64,000 bases of DNA from Sphingopyxis panaciterrae (GTDB taxonomy: Bacteria > Pseudomonadota > Alphaproteobacteria > Sphingomonadales > Sphingomonadaceae), in the NCBI RefSeq assembly GCF_011762125.1, contig NZ_JAASQN010000001.1, positions 868,001-932,000 on the forward strand. The letters run 5' to 3'. How positions within the stretch are numbered: position 1 is the stretch's first letter; every line of letters starts with the position of its first letter. Positions 1-7,985 of the stretch are shown in pieces. A program made the position numbers and the translations under genes. The notes beneath the pieces were generated by a model. The model was not told where the DNA came from. It ran no database searches and saw only the letters and a list, made by a program, of their open reading frames with translations.

Positions 1-429
1 GATCTTGCGGTGGCCGAGGACAAGGCGCGGTTCGCGCTGCCCGAGGTCAAGGTCGGGCTCTACGCCGCGGCGGGCGGGGTGCAGCGGTTGACGCGGCAGA
101 TCGGGCGCAAGGCGGCGATGGAACTGATCCTGACCGGGCGGCATTTCGACGCGGCCGAGGCGGTGGCGCTGGGCGTCATCAATCAACGCTGCGACGATGG
201 CGGAGCGATGGCTGCGGCGCGGGTGCTGGCGGCGACATTGCTCGAAAATTCACCCTCGGCGATCCGCGCCTCGAAGGAAGCGCTCAACCGGCTGGAGGAG
301 CTGGAGTCGCTCGAAGAGGCGCTGGCGGCCAACAGCCGCATCTTTGGCCGGCTGATGCGGACCAAGGATTTCCGTGAGGGCGTCACCGCCTTTGCCGAGA
401 AACGCAAACCCGAATGGAGTGGAGCATGA
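1..429 (+). CDS. Enoyl-CoA hydratase/isomerase (crotonase) family, 5' end cut by window edge
   Basis: This is the C-terminal ~142 residues of a crotonase-fold enzyme, which hydrates or isomerises enoyl-CoA thioesters. The reading frame is open from base 1, so the start lies outside the window. Family features are visible: PEVKVGL, which carries the first catalytic Glu position, then AAGGVQRL, then AMELILTG, which carries the second Glu position, and a helical C-terminal trimerisation region ending in EKRKPEW. Its TGA overlaps the ATG of the next gene (ATGA at 426-429), so it is translationally coupled to the CoA-transferase. That points to a CoA-dependent degradation step. The exact substrate cannot be read from the sequence. 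Confidence 0.9.
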   Translation, partial: DLAVAEDKARFALPEVKVGLYAAAGGVQRLTRQIGRKAAMELILTGRHFDAAEAVALGVINQRCDDGGAMAAARVLAATLLENSPSAIRASKEALNRLEELESLEEALAANSRIFGRLMRTKDFREGVTAFAEKRKPEWSGA

Positions 430-1622
430 TCGCAGCCGCTGATGGCAAGCCGATGCTGGAGGGCGTGAAGGTCGTCGACCTGACCAGTGTCGTCTTCGGG
501 CCCTATTGCACGCACATCCTCGCCGAACTCGGTGCGGAGGTGATCAAGGTCGAAACCCCGCACGGCGGCGACGCCTTTCGCTGGTCGGGCAAGGCAGGGG
601 CGACGCCCGGCATGGCGCCCGCCTTCATGGCGATCAACCGCGGCAAGCAATCGGTCGCGCTCGACCTGAAGCAACCCGAAGATCTGGCTTGCATGATGAC
701 GCTGCTCGCCGATGCCGACGTGTTCGTGCTCAATGTGCGCGGCAAGGCGGTCGAGCGGCTCGGGCTCGACTATGATGCGGTGAAGGCGATCAATCCCGGG
801 ATCATCTATGCGCATTGCGTCGGTTTCGGGCAGGATGGACCGTACGCCGATCTTCAGGCCTATGACGATGTCATCCAGGCGGCGTCGGGGACCGCGACCC
901 TGCTGCCGCGCGTCGACGGCAATCCGCGCGCACGCTACCTGCCGTCGCTGATCGCCGACAAGGTCGCGGGGCTGCACGGCGCCTATGGCGTGCTCGCCGC
1001 GATCATCCACAAGCTGCGGACGGGCGAGGGGCAAAGGCTGGAGGTGCCGATGTTCGAGGCCTTCACCCACTTCATGCTTGTCGAGCATCTCGGCGGGCTG
1101 ACCTTCGACCCGCCCAACGCGCCGGTCGGCTATTTCCGCCAGATCGACCCCGACCGGCAGCCGTTCCCGACCTCCGACGGCTATGTCAGCATCGTGCCTT
1201 ACACCGACGAGGCGTGGCCGCGTGTGTTTGGTCTGCTCGGCCAGCCCGAAATCCTGGATGGCGAACGCTTTGCGACGCGCAAGGCGCGGGCGGCGAACCT
1301 GGCGCTGCTTTACCGGGAAATGGCGCGCCTGACCGTGGGTTTCACCACCGCCGAACTGGTCGCGAAATGCCATGCGGCGCAGATTCCGGCGCAGGCGGTG
1401 CGCGATATCGGCGACATCATGGACGACCCGCATCTGGCCGCGACGGGATTCTTTTCGCGGCAGGAGCATGCCAGCGAGGGCGGCTATTTCGCGATGGAGC
1501 ATCCGGTGCGCTTCGCAACCGCGCTCGATTCGGCTAAGCGTCCGGCGCCGCTGCTCGGCGAGCAATCCGAGCGGATTCGCGGCGAAGCGGGCGGCGGGGC
1601 AGGGAAAACGGGGAAGCCATGA
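426..1622 (+). CDS. CoA-transferase family III (CaiB/BaiF)
   Basis: A protein of about 398 residues of the type III CoA-transferase family, which moves CoA between carboxylic acids through an Asp-bound anhydride. Visible features: the N-terminal VKVVDLTSVVFGPYCTHILAELGAEVIKVE block, NRGKQSVALDLK, and QAYDDVIQAASG, which carries the likely catalytic Asp. ATG 426 is preferred over ATG 414 because GGAG lies just upstream and it makes an ATGA overlap with the hydratase gene. Its own stop overlaps the next ATG (1619-1622). The three-gene operon (hydratase, transferase, TetR) suggests activation of an acid followed by a beta-oxidation-like step. Confidence 0.92.
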   Translation: MIAAADGKPMLEGVKVVDLTSVVFGPYCTHILAELGAEVIKVETPHGGDAFRWSGKAGATPGMAPAFMAINRGKQSVALDLKQPEDLACMMTLLADADVFVLNVRGKAVERLGLDYDAVKAINPGIIYAHCVGFGQDGPYADLQAYDDVIQAASGTATLLPRVDGNPRARYLPSLIADKVAGLHGAYGVLAAIIHKLRTGEGQRLEVPMFEAFTHFMLVEHLGGLTFDPPNAPVGYFRQIDPDRQPFPTSDGYVSIVPYTDEAWPRVFGLLGQPEILDGERFATRKARAANLALLYREMARLTVGFTTAELVAKCHAAQIPAQAVRDIGDIMDDPHLAATGFFSRQEHASEGGYFAMEHPVRFATALDSAKRPAPLLGEQSERIRGEAGGGAGKTGKP

Positions 1623-2239
1623 CCGAGACGTCCGCTCCGGCGCCAACGACGCCGCGCCGCATCATCGACGCGGCGCGGGCGCTGATGACCGAACAAGAGC
1701 TGCTCGAGGTTTCGATCGCCGAAATCTCGCAGCGCGCGGGGACCAACGTGGCGCTGGTCAGCTATCACTTCGGCAACCGCGAAGGGCTGATGGTCGCGAT
1801 CGCGGAGGATGATGCCGAACGCGCGACCGCCAATCTCGACCGCCTGCTGGCCGCCGACATCACCCCGACCGCGAAGATCGCGGCGCATATCAAGGGGCTG
1901 ATCGAGGCCTATTATGCGCGCCCCTATCTGCATCGCCTGCTCCAGAAGCTGCTGCGCGAAGGATCGTCCGAAGCGTCGGGCAAGGTCGGCACGACCTTCG
2001 TCCAGCCAGTCGCGGCGGCGCGGCGGACGATTATTGCCGATGGCGTGGCGCGCGGCGAGTTTCGCGAGGATGTCGACGCGGGGCTGGTCGGCTTCGCGAT
2101 CGACGGCGCCTGTGCGCATATTTTCTCGTCGGTCGAATCGCGGCGCGTCATCCTGGGCGACGGCGCGCTCGACCGGCCGCTGGTCGAGCGTTACGTCCGG
2201 ACGGTGTCCGACCTGATCCTCGGCGGCATGACGCGCTGA
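1619..2239 (+). CDS. TetR/AcrR family transcriptional regulator
   Basis: A 206-residue repressor-type protein. The N-terminal helix-turn-helix reads RIIDAARALM, then VSIAEISQRAGTNVALVSYHFGNREGLM, the classic TetR pattern in which the recognition helix is followed by YHFGNREGL. The C-terminal ligand-binding domain is unspecific in sequence. It is the last gene of the hydratase/CoA-transferase operon (ATGA overlap), so it probably controls that operon, most simply by binding an acyl-CoA or the free substrate. Ligand and operator are unknown, and no promoter of its own is evident. Confidence 0.9.
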   Translation: MTETSAPAPTTPRRIIDAARALMTEQELLEVSIAEISQRAGTNVALVSYHFGNREGLMVAIAEDDAERATANLDRLLAADITPTAKIAAHIKGLIEAYYARPYLHRLLQKLLREGSSEASGKVGTTFVQPVAAARRTIIADGVARGEFREDVDAGLVGFAIDGACAHIFSSVESRRVILGDGALDRPLVERYVRTVSDLILGGMTR

Positions 2240-3028
2240 TCAGCCCGCCACCGCCGCCTGCGGATTGAAGCCGAGCGTTGCCGAATAGCCGCCATCGACC
2301 CCGATCGACTGGCCGCAGACGAACGAGGCGGCGTCGGACAGCAGCCAGACGATCGCCGCCGCGCTTTCCGCGGGTTGGCCGAAACGGCCGATCGGATGCA
2401 TGGCGGCGGCAGCGTGATAGGCATCCGCATTGCCCTGCAGCACGCGGTCGAGCATCGGCGTTTCGGTGCCCGCAGGCGCGATCATGTTGATACGGATACC
2501 GCGCCCGGCATTTTCCACCGCCGCCGATCGGGTGAGCGCCCAGACGGCATGCTTCGATGCGGCGTAGATGCCTTGTCCGACGAGCCCGGTGAACGATCCG
2601 ACCGAGCCGACGTTGACGATCGCACCGTGGCCGCCCGCCGCCATTGCTTGGATTTCGGCGCGCATCGCGAAGAACAGTCCACGCGCGTTGACGTCCATGA
2701 TGTCAGCATAATCGTCGTCGCTGGCGTCGTGGACCGCCGACATACGCCCTTCGACCCCGGCGTTGTTCACCGCGCCGTCGATCCGCCCGAACGCCGTGAC
2801 GCCTTCGGCGATGAAGGCGTCGACGCTGGCCGCGGTGCGGACGTCGACGCCGAGCGCCAGCGTCGCGGGCGCGCCCGCCGCACCGGCTTCATCGGCCACC
2901 GCCTGTGCCTGCGCGACCTTTCGCGCGCCGACGATCACCGTGGCGCCTGCGGCGCCGCATGCGATCGCGGTGGCGCGGCCGATGCCCGTCGAGCCGCCGA
3001 CGATGGCGACGATCCTGTCGTTCAGCAT
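2240..3028 (-). CDS. SDR family NAD(P)-dependent oxidoreductase
   Basis: A 262-residue classical short-chain dehydrogenase/reductase that probably oxidises an alcohol or reduces a ketone. Seen: the cofactor motif VGGSTGIGRATA near residue 10, the NNAG motif (AVNNAGVEGRM), VGSVGSF with the catalytic Ser, and IYAASKHAV with the catalytic Tyr-x3-Lys pair. The C-terminal VCGQSIGVDGGYSA is typical. The start MLNDRIVAIVGG (ATG at 3028) is chosen because it begins the Rossmann fold. The longer reading frame runs back into the upstream amidohydrolase gene, which ends 13 bases before this start. The two genes form a minus-strand operon read from the operator region near 4821. It converges on the TetR gene ending at 2239. 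Confidence 0.93.
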   Translation of the reverse strand: MLNDRIVAIVGGSTGIGRATAIACGAAGATVIVGARKVAQAQAVADEAGAAGAPATLALGVDVRTAASVDAFIAEGVTAFGRIDGAVNNAGVEGRMSAVHDASDDDYADIMDVNARGLFFAMRAEIQAMAAGGHGAIVNVGSVGSFTGLVGQGIYAASKHAVWALTRSAAVENAGRGIRINMIAPAGTETPMLDRVLQGNADAYHAAAAMHPIGRFGQPAESAAAIVWLLSDAASFVCGQSIGVDGGYSATLGFNPQAAVAG

Positions 3029-3041
3029 GGGGCCGGCCCGT

Positions 3042-4784
3042 TCAGGCGGCTTGTGCGACCGGAGCGCGCGCCGGTGCCTCGCCCAGATAGACCCCGGGCG
3101 TTGCGCCGGTCGGGCGATCGGCCTCGAACGTCTGTTCACCGTTGACGAAGATGTGGCGATAGCCGCCGGCGCGCGCCTTGCGGCGCCAGTCGCCGCCGGG
3201 CTGGTCGTGGACGACCTCGAACCGGTCCTGGTCGAAATACAGCTCGTCCAGGTCGTAGATCAGGATGTCGGCCGCCATGCCTTCGAGCAGCGCGCCGCGA
3301 TCCTTGATGCTCATCGCGCGCGCCGGCTGGTACGACAGGCGATAGTGCATCTCCTCGAGCGACATCAGCATATTGTCGCGGACGAGCCACAGCATCAGGT
3401 CGGTCGTCCACTGGCCGCCGCTGAAATTCTTGGTATGCGCGCCGCCATCGGATGCGCCCGCAAGGACGTGCGTGTGGGTGAGCAGGTCGGCGACCTTCAG
3501 CGGGTCGATCGCGATGCCCGGCGTCTTGAGTTCGATGCGCAGGTCGCTTTCGAGCGCGGTGTCGATGAAGGCGTCGACCTCGGTCTTGCCCTCGGCCGCC
3601 GCGATCTGGCCGAGCGTGCGGCCGACATAGCCCTTGGGATCGTTCGACCCCGGGCCGACACCGATCACCGTATAGTCGGCAAGCCCGCCTGCTGTCGCCT
3701 CGAACATCACCGGATCATAGCTTTCGTTGAAGCGCTGGCGGAAGTTCGGGTCGAGCAGCTTGGCGCGCTTTTCCCCGGCGGTCTTGCAGAAGGTCAGTTC
3801 GCGATAGACGTCGAGCGCGTCGAGCGAACAGCCCGGCGAGTTGAACAGCTCGGTCTCGTTCCACGCGCGGCAGATCACCGTCGCGGCGTACATTTCGACG
3901 CCGTCCTGCGCATTCATGCGGTCGAGCCACTCCATGCTCTGGCGGTGCAGGTCGGGGGTATATTCGCTGACCGAAAAGACATTGTGCAGGATCGGGCGGC
4001 CCGTCGCCTTGGCCAGCCCCTCGCTGATCGTGCGGTCGCCGACCGGCCCGATCTGCGAGATCACCTGGATCATCCCTTCCTGCCGTTCCTTCAGCGCTGA
4101 TGCGATCGCATAGGCATCGTCCTTGTGCATGATGTCGGTCGGCATCGGCGACCCATCGACATCGACATGGTTGTTCTCATGCCCCATGAAGCTCATCGAG
4201 ATGCCGCAGGCGCCGGCATCCATCGCCTCGTGGATCAGCGCCTTCATCGCGTCGATCTCGGCCGCGGTCGGGCGGCGATGCTTCGCTTCCTCGCCCATCA
4301 CATAGAACATCACCGCGTTGATCGGCAGGAACATGGTGAGATTCACGGCCTTCGGGGTGCGCCGCATCGCGTCGACCAGTTCGGGGAAGCTTTCCCACGA
4401 CCAGGGGAGGGCGGTTTGCATCTGGATCGCCGGAATCTGTTCGGTGGTTTCCATCATCAGCATCGCGCGGTCGCGATCCTTCACATGGACGGGGGCGAAA
4501 CCGAAGCCGCAATTGCCGGTGACGACGGTGGTGATGCCATTCTCGCCCGCGTTCGAGCAGCCGGGATCCCAGAAGATCTGCGCGTCATAATGGGTGTGCG
4601 TGTCGATATGGCCGGGCGCGACGATCATTCCCGCTGCGTCGATCAGCCTCGCGCTTCCGGGATCGGCGATATGTCCGATTTGGACGATCTTGCCGTCCTT
4701 CACCCCGATATCCGAGCGGAATCGCGGAAAGCGCGTTCCGTCGATCACGGTGCCGTTCTTGATGACGAGATCGAATCCGTACAT
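3042..4784 (-). CDS. Amidohydrolase family 3 protein (D-aminoacylase-like)
   Basis: A 580-residue metal-dependent hydrolase of the N-acyl-D-amino-acid deacylase type, which cleaves C-N bonds in acyl amides or cyclic amides. Seen: the N-terminal beta-sandwich (DLVIKNGTVIDGT), the HxH metal motif in APGHIDTHTHYD (His63, His65), a Cys at 92 in VVTGNCGFG matching the metal-bridging Cys of D-aminoacylases, and a late Asp motif GASDGGAHTK. There is no signal peptide, so it should be cytoplasmic. The family is often mis-annotated. Here the oxidative gene context suggests ring opening or deacylation in a catabolic route rather than amino-acid salvage, which is an inference. It is divergent from the TetR gene at 4873 with a dyad operator between them. 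Confidence 0.85.
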   Translation of the reverse strand: MYGFDLVIKNGTVIDGTRFPRFRSDIGVKDGKIVQIGHIADPGSARLIDAAGMIVAPGHIDTHTHYDAQIFWDPGCSNAGENGITTVVTGNCGFGFAPVHVKDRDRAMLMMETTEQIPAIQMQTALPWSWESFPELVDAMRRTPKAVNLTMFLPINAVMFYVMGEEAKHRRPTAAEIDAMKALIHEAMDAGACGISMSFMGHENNHVDVDGSPMPTDIMHKDDAYAIASALKERQEGMIQVISQIGPVGDRTISEGLAKATGRPILHNVFSVSEYTPDLHRQSMEWLDRMNAQDGVEMYAATVICRAWNETELFNSPGCSLDALDVYRELTFCKTAGEKRAKLLDPNFRQRFNESYDPVMFEATAGGLADYTVIGVGPGSNDPKGYVGRTLGQIAAAEGKTEVDAFIDTALESDLRIELKTPGIAIDPLKVADLLTHTHVLAGASDGGAHTKNFSGGQWTTDLMLWLVRDNMLMSLEEMHYRLSYQPARAMSIKDRGALLEGMAADILIYDLDELYFDQDRFEVVHDQPGGDWRRKARAGGYRHIFVNGEQTFEADRPTGATPGVYLGEAPARAPVAQAA

Positions 4785-4820
4785 GACAACTCTCCCAATC
4801 GAATATATCGATGAGAAGAA

Positions 4821-4847
4821 TGCGACAAATTTTAGTTTTCGTCAAAT
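4821..4847. promoter_or_regulatory. Candidate TetR operator, copy A
   Basis: An imperfect dyad fitting T-N2-GACRAA-N8-TTYGTC-N2-A sits in the 88-bp gap between the divergent amidohydrolase and TetR genes. The same pattern recurs at 7880 and 14109, also in promoter regions. The position between a TetR gene and its divergent neighbour is the usual layout for autoregulation. The AT-rich surroundings also include TCGAatataTCGA at about 4794-4811. Confidence 0.6.
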
Positions 4848-4872
4848 TTCTATATTTTCTGCGGGCGGATTG

Positions 4873-5478
4873 ATGGACAACAACCTTGAAACAGACGTCG
4901 CGCGCCGGACGCAGGCGCGCATTCTCGACGCCGCGAATCAGGTGATCGCGAAGGTCGGCTACGCCAGGCTGCGCATGGATGCGGTGGCGCGCGGATCGGG
5001 GATCACGCGCCAGACGATCTATAATTATTTCCCGAACAAGGCGCAGCTCGCGGTCGCGGTGCTGCTGCGCGAAGGGTCGGCGGTCAACGACCGCGCGAAA
5101 CAAAGCCTGCCGGGCGACCTGCAGGGGGTCGAACTGCTGTCGGCCGCGATCCTCGCGCTCGTCGACGCCGCGCGCGCGACGCCGATTTTCGAAGGCATGT
5201 TCGAGGAAGGGTCGGTCGGCTACGTCAACGAGCTTGCCGAGCATCAGCAGGTGATCGCGCATATGATGCACGATTACTGGGCGCCGGTGATCGACCGCCT
5301 CGCAGCGACGGGGCAGGTGCGCGCCGACGTGCCGCCGGACCGGCTCGAATGGTGGCTGAGCTTCGTCTACCGCTCTTTGCTGTCGCGGCCGGCGGAGGAC
5401 CTCGACGACCGCGCGGCGATGGACCGGCTGGTGCGCGAGTTTATCGCGCCGAGTGTGATGGTCGATAGGGGCAGCTAA
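4873..5478 (+). CDS. TetR/AcrR family regulator, probable regulator of the 3-11.9 kb catabolic regulon
   Basis: A 201-residue regulator. The HTH reads RILDAANQVIAKVGYARLRMDAVARGSGITRQTIYNYFPNKAQLAV-type sequence, with the recognition helix followed by YNYFPNK (residues about 15-60). ATG 4873 is chosen because the protein homology starts here and the region upstream is AT-rich non-coding sequence containing an operator-like dyad. It is divergent from the amidohydrolase-SDR operon. The same dyad also lies upstream of the Mo-enzyme, the TonB receptor operon and the APH-kinase operon. The simplest model is that this protein represses or activates all four units. The ligand is unknown. Confidence 0.9.
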   Translation: MDNNLETDVARRTQARILDAANQVIAKVGYARLRMDAVARGSGITRQTIYNYFPNKAQLAVAVLLREGSAVNDRAKQSLPGDLQGVELLSAAILALVDAARATPIFEGMFEEGSVGYVNELAEHQQVIAHMMHDYWAPVIDRLAATGQVRADVPPDRLEWWLSFVYRSLLSRPAEDLDDRAAMDRLVREFIAPSVMVDRGS

Positions 5479-5500
5479 CGGCCGGAAGCTGCCGTCCCGT

Positions 5501-5640
5501 CCATCGTCACCCCGGACTTGATCCGGGGTCCCGCTTGACCTCGAAAACCGTCGGCGCCCTAAAAAAAGCGGGATCCCGGGTCAAGCCCGGGATGACGAAG
5601 CTGTAGAAAGCGATGTCCGCTCCCCACCCCAAACATCCCG
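5501..5640. repeat. Dispersed palindromic repeat element, copy 1
   Basis: The space between the convergent TetR and Mo-enzyme genes holds two hairpins: CCCGGACTTGATCCGGGG near 5511 and CCCGGGTCAAGCCCGGG near 5576. The right part (AGAAAGCGATGTCCGC, then TCCCCACCCCAAA) recurs in inverted orientation around 46148-46190. This is a REP/MITE-like element that may also act as a two-way terminator. Confidence 0.75.
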
Positions 5641-7797
5641 TCAACCCGCCCCAACCGCCTCCACCGACACCGGAATCCCGTCGATAAAGGTCGTCCCCGA
5701 CACCAGCTCGACCGCCTCGGGACCCAGCCCCAACAGGACGTTGATGTTCGCGCCGGGCAGCGTGTTGGCGTGCCGCCAGCCGCCATTGTGCCCCCAGCCG
5801 TGCGGGTAGCAGGCGGCGCCCTCGACGACGTCGTCGGTCACTTCGACCCGCACCTCGACCGCACCATGCGCGTTCGACACGCGTGCCTGTCCGCCGTCGG
5901 CCAGCCCGTGCCTTGCTGCATCGGCGGGGTGGACGAGCAGCGCGGGTTCCTGCGAGCGCGCGAGTTTTTCGGGATTGTGCATCCAGCTGTTCATCGACTT
6001 CAATTTCCGCTGGCTGAACAGCTTGAGCGTCGGCGCGACGCTCCCCACTGGCTGATGCACTGCGAAGCGCGCGAACTCGTCGGCGAGGATCGGGTGCCAG
6101 AGCCTGATCCTGCCGTCCCCGGTCGCGATGTGCGGCGCCCAGTCATCATAGGTCAGCGGCATGTCGAGCATCGTCCCGTGCGGCATGTCGGCGAGTTTGG
6201 CAAAGGTCAGCGCGTCGGCGCCGCGGGCCTTGCCGAACGGGCCGTGGCGCAGCCCCAGCTCGACGAGCGTCAGCGGGGTGATCGCCATGCCCTGCCGTTC
6301 GAGCCAGCGCAGCCCCGGGGTCGGTGCGATCGAGCCCAGCCCTATGCGGCGGACGAGGTCGTCGAAAATGCCTTTCTCGTCGCGCGCCTCGCCCATCGTC
6401 GGTACCGCGGCGCGCGCGTACTGGATATAGGGGCGGACCATGTGCGACAGGCCGATCAGCGGGATGTCGTCCTTTTCGAGGAAGGTCGCCGCGGGCAGGA
6501 TATAGTCGGCAAAGCGGTTGCTCTCGGTCACATACAGGTCGATCGAGAAGAGCAGGTCGAGCGAGGCGAGTGCCTGTTCCAGCCGCTCGCCGCCCGGCGC
6601 CGACAGCACCGGATTGCCCGCGACGATCATCATCGCGCGCACCTGGCCTTCGCCGGGTTCCAATATATCGTCGGGTAGCGCCGCGGCGGGCATCAGCCCG
6701 GCGACGACGGGCAGGTTGCCGATCCGCGTGCGATGTTCGCCATAGCCCGACAAGGGTTCGCCGCCGCCCGCGAGCGGGAAGGCGCCGAAGGTCGATCCGC
6801 CGACCTTGCCGAACTTGCCGCCCGCAATGTTGATCGCGTCGAGCAGCATGTTGGCGATTGTTGAAAATTGCCCGCGGCAGAGGCCGACGCGGCCGTACAT
6901 CGCGGCGCGCGGCGCGGCGGCGAAATCGCGCGCGAGCGTCTCGATCGTTTCGCGCGCCAGCCCCGTCGCAGCGGCGGCCGCGTCGAGATCGACCGCGCGG
7001 ACGGCGGTCTTGAGATTGTCCCAGCCGGTGCAATGGCGCGTCAGGAAATCCTCGTCGACCGCTTGCGAATCGATCATCACCTTCAGCATCGCGGCGTGGA
7101 GCCACGCGTCGGCATCGGGCTGGACCGCGAGATGCTCGTAACGCTTCGCGGTCTCGGTCCGGCGCGGGTCGATAACGATCACGCGGCCGCGCGCGGCGAT
7201 CGCGTCAAGGTCGTGGCGCATCCGCGGTGCGGTCAGCAATCCGCCGTGCGACACCAAAGGGTTGGCGCCGGTGATGATCAGGAAATCGCAGTTGGGCAGG
7301 TCGGGGATCGCGTTGCGAAAGGCGACGCCGTAAAGGATCCAGCTCGCAAGATGGCGCGATGTGCTGTCCTGCGATCCAGCAGCATAGAATTTCGTGCTGC
7401 CGATCCGCTGGAGGAACCACTGGCTCGACATGAAGGTGTCGGTCGAAAAGGCGCCGGGGTTGCCGAAATAGGTCGCGACCGCCTCGGGCCCATGCGTAGC
7501 GATGATCGCGCTCAGCCGCGCCGCGATATCGTCCAGCGCTTCGTCCCACGACACTTCGGTGAATTCGCCGGGACCTCCCGTGCGTTTCAGCGGGCGCAGC
7601 ACGCGGTCGGGGTCGTTGGCGATGTCTACGATCGCCGCGCCCTTGACGCAGATATGTCCCTGCGTGTGCGGATTGTCGCGGTCGGGCGACAGCTTCACCG
7701 GCCTGCCGGCCTCGACGGTGACGATGGTGCCGCAAAAGGCTTCGCACAAGCGGCAAAAGCTCGTTTGCTCCTCGCGAGTCGGTGCGTCGGGGGACAT
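5641..7797 (-). CDS. Molybdopterin-dependent oxidoreductase (formate dehydrogenase/DMSO reductase superfamily)
   Basis: A 718-residue molybdenum enzyme catalytic subunit. Seen: an N-terminal [4Fe-4S] motif with Cys15, Cys18, Cys22 and Cys50 (SFCRLCEAFCG, then GHICVKG), the molybdopterin oxidoreductase core, and a C-terminal dinucleotide-binding (Molydop_binding) domain with PEKLARSQEPALLVHPADA and a YPHGWGHNGGW segment. No twin-arginine signal is present, so it is probably cytoplasmic. The region where the metal-ligating side chain would lie reads AAGSQDSTS, so the ligand is uncertain. No electron-transfer subunit is encoded nearby. It is divergent from the TonB receptor at 7986 across an operator-like dyad. 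Its reaction is unknown, but hydroxylation or dehydrogenation of the imported substrate is plausible. Confidence 0.88.
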   Translation of the reverse strand: MSPDAPTREEQTSFCRLCEAFCGTIVTVEAGRPVKLSPDRDNPHTQGHICVKGAAIVDIANDPDRVLRPLKRTGGPGEFTEVSWDEALDDIAARLSAIIATHGPEAVATYFGNPGAFSTDTFMSSQWFLQRIGSTKFYAAGSQDSTSRHLASWILYGVAFRNAIPDLPNCDFLIITGANPLVSHGGLLTAPRMRHDLDAIAARGRVIVIDPRRTETAKRYEHLAVQPDADAWLHAAMLKVMIDSQAVDEDFLTRHCTGWDNLKTAVRAVDLDAAAAATGLARETIETLARDFAAAPRAAMYGRVGLCRGQFSTIANMLLDAINIAGGKFGKVGGSTFGAFPLAGGGEPLSGYGEHRTRIGNLPVVAGLMPAAALPDDILEPGEGQVRAMMIVAGNPVLSAPGGERLEQALASLDLLFSIDLYVTESNRFADYILPAATFLEKDDIPLIGLSHMVRPYIQYARAAVPTMGEARDEKGIFDDLVRRIGLGSIAPTPGLRWLERQGMAITPLTLVELGLRHGPFGKARGADALTFAKLADMPHGTMLDMPLTYDDWAPHIATGDGRIRLWHPILADEFARFAVHQPVGSVAPTLKLFSQRKLKSMNSWMHNPEKLARSQEPALLVHPADAARHGLADGGQARVSNAHGAVEVRVEVTDDVVEGAACYPHGWGHNGGWRHANTLPGANINVLLGLGPEAVELVSGTTFIDGIPVSVEAVGAG

Positions 7798-7879
7798 GTT
7801 TTCAAGCTCCTTCCCGGGTCATATTCGGCGCAAGGCGGCGATTTAAACACATATTTAAATGCCGCTTGACAGATTAAAA

Positions 7880-7906
7880 TACGACGAATATCTATTTTTG
7901 TCGTAC
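7880..7906. promoter_or_regulatory. Candidate TetR operator, copy B (best dyad)
   Basis: The left arm TACGACGAA and the right arm TTTGTCGTA match as inverted repeats at eight of nine positions. The site lies between the divergent Mo-enzyme (start 7797) and TonB receptor (start 7986). It is the most symmetric of the three copies and could control both directions. Confidence 0.65.
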
Positions 7907-7985
7907 CGAGCTATGCGCCACTTGCGCCATGCTAGGCAAGCAGAAAGACGGGGTGAAAAACCCTGCATTCTGAGGGAGAGGGACC

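Noticed and set aside
183..1646. Long minus-strand open frame opposite the CoA-transferase gene
   Set aside because: It lies on the other strand of a clear CaiB/BaiF gene, is Arg-rich and has no recognisable domain. Such mirror frames are expected at high GC.
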